DNA of 34,742 nt from an uncultured Bacteroidales bacterium (GCA_946415345.1 CAMKRY010000009.1:1-34742), one strand, 5' to 3'; positions 16,507 through 24,234 are shown, numbered from the stretch's first letter. The notes: generated from the letters alone by a model not told the origin. Numbers and translations: made by a program.

Positions 16507-17649
16507 ATGAGCAGCGACAAGCCCACTGGCGTCCGGGTATCCCCTTTCAAGCGGCCCTTCATCATCGACGGCGTGCCGCAGGCCGTGACCCCGGAAATGA
16601 TGCTCCTGGACTGCGCCGGGAAGGACGCGACCACGCCCGCCCCGGCCGAACCCCTCGCCGACGAGACGCTGGACCTCGCCCCCGGGACCTTCCCGGACGA
16701 CGGCACCCCGGCGGAATCCTATCTCCCGGCCGTTCTCTCCGCCATCGGCAATCCCCGCAAATACCCCGTCAATTTTCCGGAATCCTATGCCTGCTCCCGC
16801 ATCGCCGCCGCCCTGCTGGAGACGCTGTTCCGCAGCGGGCATTTCCACCTCGAGGATCTCGGGGCGGACCTGGAATGGAACTGGAATAGCGAGCCGATGG
16901 GCAACATGGCCTCGCTCTATGCGAGCGTCCAGGCCGCGTGCGAATACATCGACGGCCTCGGGATCCGGCTGCGGAGATGGGCCTACAACGAGGCGGGGCA
17001 CTGCTCCATCGCCGTCAAGGCCGGTCTCGCCGGCGGCGATCCCCAGCCCGAAGACGAAGAGCTGGCGGACGAGACCTCCGGGCGGATCCGCTTCGGTCGC
17101 AAACGGCGCTGCCCGTCCGTCCTGGCGGACAATCCGACGGACTGGATCGTCTATATCCCCTTCGACTCCTGCGAGCCCCGGCTGGGCGGTTCCGTCCTGG
17201 CGGAAGCCATGCAGGCCCCGTCCGCAACGGCTCCGGACATCGGCGACGCGGATTATTTCATCGACTGCTATGAGGTCGTCCGCGAGCTGATCGAAGACGG
17301 CATCGTCAAGGCGGGCGTCCCGGTCGGTCCCGGCGGCCTGCTGACGGCCCTCAGCGCCATGACCGCGGAAGGCACCGGCGCCGATATCGACATCACGCTC
17401 CTTCGCAAGTCCTGGAACGGCGTCCTCCCCGTCCGCGCCCTCTACGGCGAGGTCCCGGGCGTGCTTGTCACCATCGCCGACATCGATTTCGACTATCTCG
17501 ACGCCGAGCTCCTGCTGCAGGACGTCGCCTATTTCCCGCTGGGGCACCCGAACCCCGAGACGAGCGGCATCCGCATCGCCCCGGAAGGAGCCCCCGGCAT
17601 TTCCTCGATCCTTGAATCCCTCCTCAGCGCCTCCGAAGGCGAAGACTGA
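16507..17649 (+). CDS. PurL-derived AIR-synthase-like protein, probably not catalytic
   Basis: A 380-residue protein that I align by eye to the second AIR-synthase-like half of Bacteroidota phosphoribosylformylglycinamidine synthase. Matching segments: ALLETLF...LGADLEWNWN...SLYASVQAACEYIDGLGI (PurL: ALTNIVW...LSANWMWP...RLYxAVxAxSDFxIxLGI), FDSCEPRLGGSVLAEAM, DADYFIDCYEVVRELIEDG, AGVPVGPGGLLTALSAM and VPGVLVTIAD. The PTGKDSLSM substrate motif is replaced by RLRRWAYNEAG, and the FGAM-synthase N-terminal and glutaminase domains are absent. It is therefore more likely a regulatory or structural relative than an enzyme. First gene of a three-gene unit; PhoH follows after 13 nt. Confidence 0.65.
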   Translation: MSSDKPTGVRVSPFKRPFIIDGVPQAVTPEMMLLDCAGKDATTPAPAEPLADETLDLAPGTFPDDGTPAESYLPAVLSAIGNPRKYPVNFPESYACSRIAAALLETLFRSGHFHLEDLGADLEWNWNSEPMGNMASLYASVQAACEYIDGLGIRLRRWAYNEAGHCSIAVKAGLAGGDPQPEDEELADETSGRIRFGRKRRCPSVLADNPTDWIVYIPFDSCEPRLGGSVLAEAMQAPSATAPDIGDADYFIDCYEVVRELIEDGIVKAGVPVGPGGLLTALSAMTAEGTGADIDITLLRKSWNGVLPVRALYGEVPGVLVTIADIDFDYLDAELLLQDVAYFPLGHPNPETSGIRIAPEGAPGISSILESLLSASEGED

Positions 17650-17662
17650 TAACCCCTAGCTT

Positions 17663-19036
17663 ATGCCCACCGAAAAGAAGAGCACCAAAAAAGGCAAGAA
17701 ACTCCCCAAGATTTTTGTCCTCGACACCAACATCCCCCTCCACGATTTCAACGCCATCCGCCAGTTCGCGGACAACGACATAGTCATCCCTGTCGCCGTG
17801 CTCGAGGAGCTCGACAAGTTCAAGAAAGGCAACGACAACCTCGCTTTCAACGCCCGCGCCTTCATGCGCGAGGTCAACCTCCTGACCGACGGCAAGACCT
17901 TCGGCCCCCGCGGCGTCCCGATCGGCAAGCGCTACGGCTACCTCAAGATCGAGCCCAACCATCCCTTCCCCGGCGGTCTCCACCAACTCTTCCTCGACGA
18001 CACCCAGGACCACCGCATCCTCGCGACGGCCATCTGGCTCCGCAACAACTACCCCGAGCATTTCGTCGCCCTCGTGACCAAGGATATCAACCTCCGCCTC
18101 AAGGCCAAAGCGGCCGGCATGGAGGCCCAGGACTACCTGACCGACAAGGTCGAAGACGAGAAGATCGAGCGCCGCGAAAAGGAAGTCAAGGACCTCAACG
18201 GCGCCGACTCCCCCGCCCTGCAGTCGCTCGCCTACGGGCAGAACAATTGCGTCCATTGGAAAAAAATCGTCAAAAGCGAACCCGCGCCGAACCAGCTCTT
18301 CCGCATCCGCATCGGCGACAGCGGCCCCGACACCTGCGCCCGCTACGACAGCTCCTCCAAGCAGGTCGTCCTCGTCCATGACATCAACGCGGCCGGCATC
18401 CGCCCCCGCAATATCGAACAGAAGTTCGCCCTCGACGCCTGCATGAACCCCGACACGAAACTCGTCGCCCTGACCGGCGGCGCGGGAACGGGCAAAACGT
18501 TGCTGGCCCTCGCGGCCGCCATCGAGCAGGAAGCCGACTTCGACCAGATCATCCTCTCCCGCCCGACGGTCGTCCTGGGCGGCCAGGACATCGGTTTCCT
18601 CCCCGGCGACCAGAAGTCCAAGATGTCTCCCTACATCCAGCCGCTGATGGACAACCTCGACGTGATCCGCCGCTGCTTCAAGCCCGGCAGCAAGCAGTTC
18701 CAGAAGATCGACGCCATGCTCCGCGAGGAGAAGCTCCTGATTTCGCCGCTCGCCTACATCCGCGGCCGCTCCCTCGGACGGGTCTATTTCATCGTCGACG
18801 AGGCCCAGAACCTCACCCCCCACGAGGTCAAGACCATCATCACCCGTGCCGGCGAAGGCACCAAGATGGTCTTCACGGGCGATATCTTCCAGATCGACCA
18901 GCCCTACCTCGACCAGTGGTCCAACGGCCTGACGCACCTCACCGAGAAGATGACCGGACAGGCCCTGTTCCAGCACATCTTCCTCCGCCAGGGCGTCCGC
19001 TCGCCGCTCTCCGACCTCGCCGCGAAGTTGCTGTAA
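17663..19036 (+). CDS. PIN domain-PhoH ATPase (PhoH2-type)
   Basis: A 457-residue two-domain protein. Residues about 15-165 form a PIN nuclease domain (FVLDTNIPLHD, VLEELDKFK, DDTQDHRILATA, LVTKDINLRLKA), with its acidic residues in place. Residues about 240-457 are a PhoH P-loop ATPase with Walker A GGAGTGKT (272-279) and Walker B VYFIVDEAQN (374 on), followed by VFTGDIFQID. PIN-PhoH proteins of mycobacteria act as RNA helicase-ribonucleases, so a role in RNA turnover is likely. The HAD gene follows after two bases. Confidence 0.92.
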   Translation: MPTEKKSTKKGKKLPKIFVLDTNIPLHDFNAIRQFADNDIVIPVAVLEELDKFKKGNDNLAFNARAFMREVNLLTDGKTFGPRGVPIGKRYGYLKIEPNHPFPGGLHQLFLDDTQDHRILATAIWLRNNYPEHFVALVTKDINLRLKAKAAGMEAQDYLTDKVEDEKIERREKEVKDLNGADSPALQSLAYGQNNCVHWKKIVKSEPAPNQLFRIRIGDSGPDTCARYDSSSKQVVLVHDINAAGIRPRNIEQKFALDACMNPDTKLVALTGGAGTGKTLLALAAAIEQEADFDQIILSRPTVVLGGQDIGFLPGDQKSKMSPYIQPLMDNLDVIRRCFKPGSKQFQKIDAMLREEKLLISPLAYIRGRSLGRVYFIVDEAQNLTPHEVKTIITRAGEGTKMVFTGDIFQIDQPYLDQWSNGLTHLTEKMTGQALFQHIFLRQGVRSPLSDLAAKLL

Positions 19037-19038
19037 CC

Positions 19039-19743
19039 ATGGCAAGATACCAAGCGATTGTCTTCGACCTCGACGGAACGCTGCTCGACACGATAGCAGA
19101 CCTCGGCGAGGCCGTTAATTATGCCCTGGAGAAGCGCGGGCTGCCGCTGCATTCGCTGGAAGAATATAGAGGTATGGTCGGCAACGGCGTCCGCAAGCTC
19201 GTGGAACGTGCTCTCCCTGTCATTTCGAGCGAGAGAAGCGAGTCGAGACCCGAGCCCGCGAAGGAACTGAGCAGCGAGAGATGGCACCGAAGGTGGCAAA
19301 ATCTGTCAGACGATTGCCTCGCCGACTTCATGTCCTACTACGAATCCCACATCGACGTCCACACCGTCCCCTACTCCGGTATGCCTGAGCTGCTGCAGGA
19401 ACTTTCCGACGCCGGCGTCGCCCTCGCCGTGGCCTCGAACAAATTCCAGTCCGGCGCGGAATATCTGGTGAAGAAACTGTTCCCCGGCATTCCTTTCGTC
19501 GCCATTCTGGGCAACCGGGAAGGTTTCCCGCTGAAACCGGATCCCGCTATCGTGGAAACGGTGCTGGGAAAGGCCGGGGTGCCCAAATCGGCCGCCGCAT
19601 TGGTCGGGGATTCCGCAACGGATATGAAAACCGCGGCCAACGCCGGTGTACCGGGTATAGCCGTGGCATGGGGTTATCAGGACATGACGGATTATCCCGT
19701 CGTGGCCCGTTCAATAGAAGAGCTGAAGTCTATTTTGTCGTAA
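19039..19743 (+). CDS. Phosphoglycolate phosphatase-like HAD hydrolase with in-frame repeat insertion
   Basis: A 234-residue HAD phosphatase. Motif I is VFDLDGTLLDT (D10, D12), motif II AVASNK, motif III the Lys of PLKPDP, and motif IV VGDSATDMKTAANAG; the cap domain lies between. It probably removes phosphate from 2-phosphoglycolate or a similar metabolite. About 30 residues in the cap (about 60-90; the peptide has SSERSESRPEP) are encoded by a repeat element and are foreign to the family. I start at the ATG at 19039, two bases after the PhoH stop. The 3' end overlaps the convergent TonB-plug gene by 14 bases. Confidence 0.88.
   Translation: MARYQAIVFDLDGTLLDTIADLGEAVNYALEKRGLPLHSLEEYRGMVGNGVRKLVERALPVISSERSESRPEPAKELSSERWHRRWQNLSDDCLADFMSYYESHIDVHTVPYSGMPELLQELSDAGVALAVASNKFQSGAEYLVKKLFPGIPFVAILGNREGFPLKPDPAIVETVLGKAGVPKSAAALVGDSATDMKTAANAGVPGIAVAWGYQDMTDYPVVARSIEELKSILS
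19217..19309. repeat. Repeat element inserted in frame in the HAD gene
   Basis: About 90 bp bounded by CTGTCA at both ends (19217-19222 and 19303-19308). It begins TGTCATTTCGAGCGAG, continues to AAGCGAGTCGAGAC, and ends AAAATCTGTCAG. A related fragment, CTCGACTCGCTTC, appears at 27031 on the other strand. The gene frame runs through it with no stop. Confidence 0.7.
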
Positions 19744-20164
19744 TAATAATCACGCCGTTGGCACCGCGCGAGCCGTAGAGCGAGCAGGCCGCGCCGTCTT
19801 TCAGCACGTCGATCGTCTTGACGTCCTTGGGGTTGATCCAGGAGATGCTTTCCGCAGGCGAACCGTTCACGATAAAGAGCGGATCCGTCGAGGCGTTGAT
19901 GGAATTGACGCCCCGGATGGTCACCTTTTCGCCCTGGACCACCACACCGGCGACCCGCCCGGCGAGGAACTCATAAATGGTCCGATACGGCTGATTCTCA
20001 TCCATTTCGACGGTCGAGACGGATTCCGTCTTGGACCCGTCGGTCACGACGATTCCGTAGCCGAGATTATGTGTTTTGTGCTCCGCAAGGATATCGACGA
20101 GCTGATCGCTGGTCCCGCAGGCCATCGGAACCGCTAAGAGTATGAGCAACAGAAACTTCTTCAT
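19730..20164 (-). CDS. Stand-alone TonB plug-domain lipoprotein
   Basis: A 144-residue protein. An N-terminal lipoprotein-type signal (MKKFLLLILLAVPMAC, weak lipobox) precedes a short linker. The rest is a TonB receptor plug of the SusC type: YEFLAGRVAGVVVQG, VTIRGVNSIN, DPLFIVNG, INPKDVKTIDVLKDG and SLYGSRGANGVIIITTK. The protein stops where the beta-barrel would begin. Small plug-only proteins are known in Bacteroidota, but their role is unclear. The frame is open further upstream; I use the ATG at 20164 because it starts the signal peptide and follows a TATCTTTG box. Confidence 0.85.
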   Translation of the reverse strand: MKKFLLLILLAVPMACGTSDQLVDILAEHKTHNLGYGIVVTDGSKTESVSTVEMDENQPYRTIYEFLAGRVAGVVVQGEKVTIRGVNSINASTDPLFIVNGSPAESISWINPKDVKTIDVLKDGAACSLYGSRGANGVIIITTK

Positions 20165-20182
20165 AAAGCGCGCGTATTTTTG

Positions 20183-20190
20183 CAAAGATA
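20183..20190 (-). promoter_or_regulatory. Promoter -7 box of the TonB-plug gene
   Basis: TATCTTTG on the minus strand, 18 bases before the ATG. Confidence 0.6.
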
Positions 20191-20210
20191 GCATTTTTCT
20201 TTCTCTTTCT

Positions 20211-20657
20211 TTACATATTCTCGGCATTGCGGTCGGCATCGGCGTCGAAGCCGTCTATCCAGCTGTTCTTTTCGCGGATAACGTCGACAAAGTCTTTCGG
20301 GAGGACGACGTTGTTGAGCTCGACGGCACTAATGAACAGCGGCGCGATTTCTTCCGGCGAGAAGCCGGCGATGCCGCAGCCGATGCGGGTTACGAGGAAC
20401 TTGTACTCGGGATGCTGCCGGGCAAATTCGCGGAACGCCTCCACATAGGGCCGGATGGTCTCCACGCCGCCTTGCATCGTCGGGATGGCGTAGCTACGGC
20501 CCTGCAGGCCGACACCCTGGCCCCATACCGCGCCAAATCGCTCGTACGCCAGCCGCGCGGCTCCGCCGCCATGCATCCCCGCCAAATTGCTCCCAAAGAC
20601 GAAGATCTCATTCTCCTTCAGAGAGGTAATCCTTTCTGGTGTGTATTCGGTATACAT
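20211..20657 (-). CDS. Macro-like A1S_2505-type protein, copy 1
   Basis: A 148-residue soluble protein. Conserved segments are NEIFVFGSNLAGMHGGGAAR, GVGLQGRSYAIPTMQGGVET and FLVTRIGCGIAGFSPEEIAPLF. I recall this as the family called A1S_2505 phage non-structural protein, with a glycine-rich loop and an IPT strand reminiscent of macro (ADP-ribose-binding) domains. That link is inference. A shorter paralogue lies at 24719-25111, very similar over about 130 residues. This copy has an extra acidic tail (DGFDADADRNAENM). Confidence 0.75.
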   Translation of the reverse strand: MYTEYTPERITSLKENEIFVFGSNLAGMHGGGAARLAYERFGAVWGQGVGLQGRSYAIPTMQGGVETIRPYVEAFREFARQHPEYKFLVTRIGCGIAGFSPEEIAPLFISAVELNNVVLPKDFVDVIREKNSWIDGFDADADRNAENM

Positions 20658-20672
20658 AGCTTCACTTTTTTA

Positions 20673-20680
20673 CAAAAGTA
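20673..20680 (-). promoter_or_regulatory. Promoter -7 box of macro-like copy 1
   Basis: TACTTTTG on the minus strand, 15 bases before the ATG at 20657. The second copy of the gene has no comparable box. Confidence 0.5.
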
Positions 20681-20712
20681 AGAAAAAGTTCGATTAATCG
20701 CCATTAAAATGC

Positions 20713-20741
20713 AAAAACGGCCCCCGGGGCACCGGAAGCCG
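20713..20741 (-). terminator. Terminator of fimbrillin-like gene 1
   Basis: A 10-bp stem (arms at 20718-20727 and 20732-20741, two G-T pairs) with a four-base loop. It is followed on the minus strand by TTTTT, 30 bases after the stop at 20771. Confidence 0.75.
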
Positions 20742-20770
20742 CTCTTAAATATAGTATTGCTTAAGTGCAA

Positions 20771-22381
20771 TTAGAGTTTACGGGATATAGAAGTTGTTGA
20801 CATATCCTTATTACCCATCACTTTAACAGTAATTGCAGAGCTGGGAATAGACGGCAACTTTGATCTAGGGATAAGGAATTCATATGTGGCCGTAGTGCCA
20901 ACTATTTCACCATAAAGCGAACTATCGGCTCCGGGAGAAGTATTAAAGGCAGGTTCTGCACTTGTTCCCGCGTACGGATAAATAAGACCGGCGAACTCAA
21001 ATTTCTCACCCCATGCTTCAGAGCCACCCGTTGAGGCGTTGTTATCGGTATCCAATGTAACCCAAACATAGCCTGCACCGCCCCAAACAGAAGTAGGGGT
21101 ACTGGTTCTCTGAATGTAAAAATAGAGGTTCGTCGCATCGGAAGCCACCTTGAGCGTAGTGCTACCATTAGTTGATCCAGGGATCAGCGCCCAGTCTGCA
21201 AAGGAACTGTCATCAAGTTTGATGGAAGCAGTTACTTCGACTGCAGGATATGGGAAGTCGTGATCAACAACAGTTATGCTATGTGTTGAAGAATCAAAAA
21301 TTATGTCCTTTGCCCCCTTGATTTCAGAAGTAAATTTCCAGTTACTGGCAGGATATGCTTCATCCCATTTCTTGTCTTTGCGAATTTTAAACTGATCGCC
21401 ATCTTTGAAAGTAAATCCAGCGAGAATCCAATAGCGACCGTCTGACATCATTGGAACATTATCTATCCAGGTGGAGCCATTAATATTACCAGAGAATGAC
21501 CATGTGCAGGCATCATCTTGAGAAAAAGCCTCGTAAGGAGTAATGGTCTTATCGGGCATGATAAGGATTTCCCCTCGTTTGAGATCGTTCGCCTGTGCTG
21601 CCAGCGACCTTGACCATACGGGAACGCCATTATTGTCGACAATCTCGAATTTGAGTTTCGGTTTTGTAAGTTCAGGAACGGGGAAAATCCAGCTGAAATC
21701 ACCACTGCTCTTCCAAGAATGGAGAGTAATATGATTCAAGGTATTGTTTGACGCTACGGGAGCTATGGCCTCACTGCCAGCATTCTCCGGATCCATAGAA
21801 TAATCACCGGTAATCTGCTGGTCTTTTACCGTCATTGTGGTTGCATAGGTACCGGAGACAAGACCTTTGATGGTAAGTTTAACGGCAGCGCCTACATGTT
21901 TGAAGGAGATGTCATCAGAACTACTGATTTTTGCAACAAGTGGCGTCAGCATATCACCGTTATCATAGCCCCAAATATCATCCTTCAACTTGAAATACAT
22001 TGTCCCGCTATAGACATTATTGTCTCCATATGCGGTACCCTGCCAAGGGAAGAAGGCGTAAGTTGCATCAGTTTTACTATAATCACCCGAAGCATCCCTG
22101 GTAAATGTTCCAGAAATAGTGCCCTCACCAGCGGAAAGAGAGAAAGCTTGATTCTTAGGGTCCAACGTATCGAAATAGATACCAATCTTATCACCGGTAG
22201 CCCAGACGAGCTGGTTGCTGCCATTGATGGTGGCCTTAGTGTCGGAATCTGAGAGTTGCTCGATAGAGGCCTTGAAGCACTTGGTGTCGTTGTTGGAGTT
22301 TTGCTCAGAAGGATTCAATTCTTTCTGGCAGGAAGCAATGAAAAGGGTAGCAATGGCTACAAAGAATAAAGACTTTTTCAT
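20771..22381 (-). CDS. Fimbrillin-like lipoprotein 1 with C-terminal carbohydrate-binding-like domain
   Basis: A 536-residue surface lipoprotein. The signal MKKSLFFVAIATLFIASC has a clear lipobox (IASC, C18). The next 300 or so residues fit the fimbrillin family of Bacteroidales (DTKATINGSNQLVWATGDKIGIY, YAFFPWQG, FKHVGAAVKLTIKG). A middle part resembles SusE/F-like repeats (FTFKDGDQFKIRKDKKWDEA). The last 150 residues look like a CBM9/DOMON-type beta sandwich (FADWALIPG, ATNLYFYIQR, VWVTLDTDNN). It could be a fimbrial subunit or a glycan-binding protein. The ATG at 22381 follows a strong Shine-Dalgarno (AAGGAGG, seven bases away), unusual in this phylum, which overlaps the stop of the preceding small ORF. 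GC is clearly below that of the core genes. Confidence 0.82.
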   Translation of the reverse strand: MKKSLFFVAIATLFIASCQKELNPSEQNSNNDTKCFKASIEQLSDSDTKATINGSNQLVWATGDKIGIYFDTLDPKNQAFSLSAGEGTISGTFTRDASGDYSKTDATYAFFPWQGTAYGDNNVYSGTMYFKLKDDIWGYDNGDMLTPLVAKISSSDDISFKHVGAAVKLTIKGLVSGTYATTMTVKDQQITGDYSMDPENAGSEAIAPVASNNTLNHITLHSWKSSGDFSWIFPVPELTKPKLKFEIVDNNGVPVWSRSLAAQANDLKRGEILIMPDKTITPYEAFSQDDACTWSFSGNINGSTWIDNVPMMSDGRYWILAGFTFKDGDQFKIRKDKKWDEAYPASNWKFTSEIKGAKDIIFDSSTHSITVVDHDFPYPAVEVTASIKLDDSSFADWALIPGSTNGSTTLKVASDATNLYFYIQRTSTPTSVWGGAGYVWVTLDTDNNASTGGSEAWGEKFEFAGLIYPYAGTSAEPAFNTSPGADSSLYGEIVGTTATYEFLIPRSKLPSIPSSAITVKVMGNKDMSTTSISRKL

Positions 22382-22394
22382 AATCGTTCCTCCT

Positions 22395-22523
22395 TTACCA
22401 GTCTTCTTCATCCCAGGAGCCAACCACGGTCGTCATGGTCTCGGCTGAGCCCAAAAAATTCTGTTCTACGCGAACTTCCATCAGCTCCGTCTCCGGAGCG
22501 AAATAGGTCATTTTTTGTTTCAT
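22395..22523 (-). CDS. Small ORF 1, partner of fimbrillin-like lipoprotein 1
   Basis: Encodes 42 residues starting MKQKMTYFAPETELMEVRVE, continuing QNFLGSAETMTTVV and ending GSWDEEDW. No signal peptide. The first 22 residues match the small ORF at 28588-28728 nearly position by position (MTYxAPxTExMEVRxEQN), and both sit just upstream of a fimbrillin-like lipoprotein gene. The stop codon touches the Shine-Dalgarno of that gene, so translation is probably coupled. Function unknown. Similar short proteins are, to my knowledge, frequent in Bacteroidales but uncharacterised. Confidence 0.75.
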   Translation of the reverse strand: MKQKMTYFAPETELMEVRVEQNFLGSAETMTTVVGSWDEEDW

Positions 22524-22573
22524 AGTTATTGTGTTTTAAGTGTTTCTTTCAATTCGTAAGTTCCCCAAAAATG

Positions 22574-22615
22574 GCGCTGTAGCGCTTTGATTCAAGGTTT
22601 CTAACCCTGGAATCA
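22574..22615. promoter_or_regulatory. Two hairpins in the leader of the small ORF 1/lipoprotein unit
   Basis: GCGCT-GT-AGCGC (22574-22585) is followed by a 12-13 bp imperfect stem (TGATTCAAGGTT against AACCCTGGAATCA, 22588-22615). They lie about 50-90 bases upstream of the small ORF start on the minus strand. The rest of the 22524-22797 gap holds no gene, and no clear TAnnTTTG box for the minus strand was found. Confidence 0.5.
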
Positions 22616-22738
22616 TACCTGTTTATTTCCGGAAATCGCCGTTAAGTTATACTTTTTTCTTCAAATAATCAACAAACCGCGCAATAATTTACACAAAAAG
22701 CGGCCGCATTTTTGTGCACATTATTTGTCATTACAATC

Positions 22739-22786
22739 TTTTCGTGTAAGATTTGCAATATTCTACACCTTTTCGTATATTTGCAA
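22739..22786 (+). promoter_or_regulatory. Promoter and likely operator of the toxin-antitoxin module
   Basis: The -7 box TATATTTG is at 22776-22783 and a TTTG -33 element at 22752-22755 (20-bp spacer). Two direct repeats, TTTTCGTGTAAGATTTGCAA (22739-22758) and TTTTCGTATATTTGCAA (22770-22786), cover both elements. TGTAAGAT/ATTCTACA (about 22745-22767) forms an imperfect palindrome. This suits autorepression by the HTH antitoxin. Confidence 0.6.
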
Positions 22787-22797
22787 AAAGAAAGGTT

Positions 22798-23139
22798 ATG
22801 AAAGCACGGGAAGAAGTACAACAGTTCTTGAACCAGTTTTTCCCGAAGATGGAGATTTGGGGTATCTTCTTTTTGGAGAGGGACAAGAACCTGGAAGCGC
22901 TGAAGGAATTCGGAATAACGTCGTTGGAGAGGGAAGATATTATCCGAACAATTGTCGTGGACGATTATGTCGAGACAATCAAGGACGCCATTTTCCAATT
23001 TGGGGAAATGTGGGTGTTTGGGAAGGACCGTGAAAAGGCACAATTGTACATCAAGATTTCGATGGGATCTCCTAACAACCAAGTCCTATGCATTTCATTC
23101 CACAAAGCAGAAAACAAGATTCGCTATGTCTTTAAGTAG
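22798..23139 (+). CDS. MqsR-like toxin
   Basis: A 113-residue basic protein. The C-terminal half fits the MqsR/RelE-like ribonuclease fold: ITSLEREDIIRTIVVDDYVE, then GEMWVFGKDREKAQLYIKIS and VLCISFHKAENKIRYVFK. These parallel MqsR's LxxdgmcnVIxxL...sDfY, VYLKIT and VLIVSFKEK. MqsR-type toxins cut mRNA and stop growth until neutralised by the partner. The ATG at 22798 is preceded by AAAGAAAGG and lies 14 bases after the promoter box. The 3' end overlaps the antitoxin start by 14 bases. Family assignment is by motif only. Confidence 0.65.
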   Translation: MKAREEVQQFLNQFFPKMEIWGIFFLERDKNLEALKEFGITSLEREDIIRTIVVDDYVETIKDAIFQFGEMWVFGKDREKAQLYIKISMGSPNNQVLCISFHKAENKIRYVFK

Positions 23140-24139
23140 ATTTGAACAATCGACGGAGATTAAAAGCCCCTATACGGGGGGGGCCGTTAAGGAAGTCTTC
23201 ACCCTGGAGCAACAGACGTTCAAGGGTGAGGATTATTGGATCCATGCCCGGTACTATCAGTGCGTCGATACGGGCGAGAAGTTTACGACCACGGAGCAAG
23301 ATGAACTGACGCTCAATGATCTCTGTTCCCAATATAGAATCAAACATGGTATTCCTTTCCCTGACGAAATCCATCGGATCAGGACGAAATACGGTCTTAG
23401 TTATGTCCAGATAGGACGGATTCTTGGTTTTGGCGCCAACCAATATGCAAAGTATGAGAGCGGGCAGATTCCATCCGACTCTAACGGACGTATGATAGGA
23501 GCCATCCGTTACAAGTCCGTCATGCTAAAGTTGTTGGAGAACTTAAAGGACATTTTTGACGAGAACGAATACACCAAAATATACCGCCAGGTAGTTGACA
23601 GCCAGGAGATGTCATTAGATACGGATACGGAACGTATTATCTATGAAGGCACCCAGAGATCCATCTACAACGGTTTTGGCGAATTCAACCACCGGAAAGT
23701 GGAAGAAATGGTCCGCTTCTTTGTCAGCCAGGGGACTTCTTTCCCTACCAAACTGAACAAGGAAATGTTCTATTCCGACTTCCTCCATTACCGGAAATAC
23801 GGCAAGTCTATCAGCGGTCTCCGCTACCAGGCCATTCATTATGGTCCCGTTCCCGTCCACTATTCCACGATTTATGACCGGGTGCCCGGGCTGGTGCGTG
23901 AAAGTGTTTTCCGTGACGGATTGGAGGCGACGACTTTTTCCTGCGAAACATGTGATCTCTCCGTATTCAGCGAAAAAGAAAAGGGCACATTAAAGAAAGT
24001 CGCGGAGGCCCTTCAACCTCTATCTGTCAAGGAAATCGTCAACCGCAGCCATGAGGAGCCCGCATGGCAGGCTCATTATCAGGACCGGGAGATTATCCCG
24101 TATTCGGAGGCGTACCAGCTACGTTTGATGTCTGTTTAG
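23126..24139 (+). CDS. Antitoxin: MqsA-like/HTH plus Panacea (DUF4065) domain
   Basis: A 337-residue protein in three parts. Residues about 10-60 resemble the MqsA/YgiT zinc-finger region, but the cysteine pairs are reduced (SPYTGG and YQCVDTGEKF), so metal binding is doubtful. Residues 70-115 are an Xre-type HTH (IRTKYGLSYVQIGRILGFGANQYAKYESG). Residues about 170-335 are a Panacea/SocA-like domain (KLNKEMFYSDFLHYRKYGKSISGLRYQAIHYGPVPVHYSTIYD). Panacea domains are known to act as interchangeable antitoxin modules. Overlap with the toxin ORF and the promoter repeats support a self-regulated operon. Confidence 0.8.
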   Translation: MSLSRFEQSTEIKSPYTGGAVKEVFTLEQQTFKGEDYWIHARYYQCVDTGEKFTTTEQDELTLNDLCSQYRIKHGIPFPDEIHRIRTKYGLSYVQIGRILGFGANQYAKYESGQIPSDSNGRMIGAIRYKSVMLKLLENLKDIFDENEYTKIYRQVVDSQEMSLDTDTERIIYEGTQRSIYNGFGEFNHRKVEEMVRFFVSQGTSFPTKLNKEMFYSDFLHYRKYGKSISGLRYQAIHYGPVPVHYSTIYDRVPGLVRESVFRDGLEATTFSCETCDLSVFSEKEKGTLKKVAEALQPLSVKEIVNRSHEEPAWQAHYQDREIIPYSEAYQLRLMSV

Positions 24140-24234
24140 AACTGATTCTCTCCTTCTCTCCATCTCTCCTTCTCTCTCTTCTTCGCGTCTGCCTCACGCC
24201 TCGGCGTGGCGTTGCGGAGCTTCCGTATTGAAGA

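Noticed and set aside
22952..23125. Upstream extension of the antitoxin frame into the toxin gene
   Set aside because: This part is the toxin gene in another frame and has no antitoxin-family similarity; the ATG at 23126 begins the conserved N-terminus.
22798..24139. Restriction-modification or other phage-defence genes
   Set aside because: Motifs point to an MqsR-like toxin and an HTH-Panacea antitoxin. No methyltransferase, helicase or nuclease signature was found in the island.
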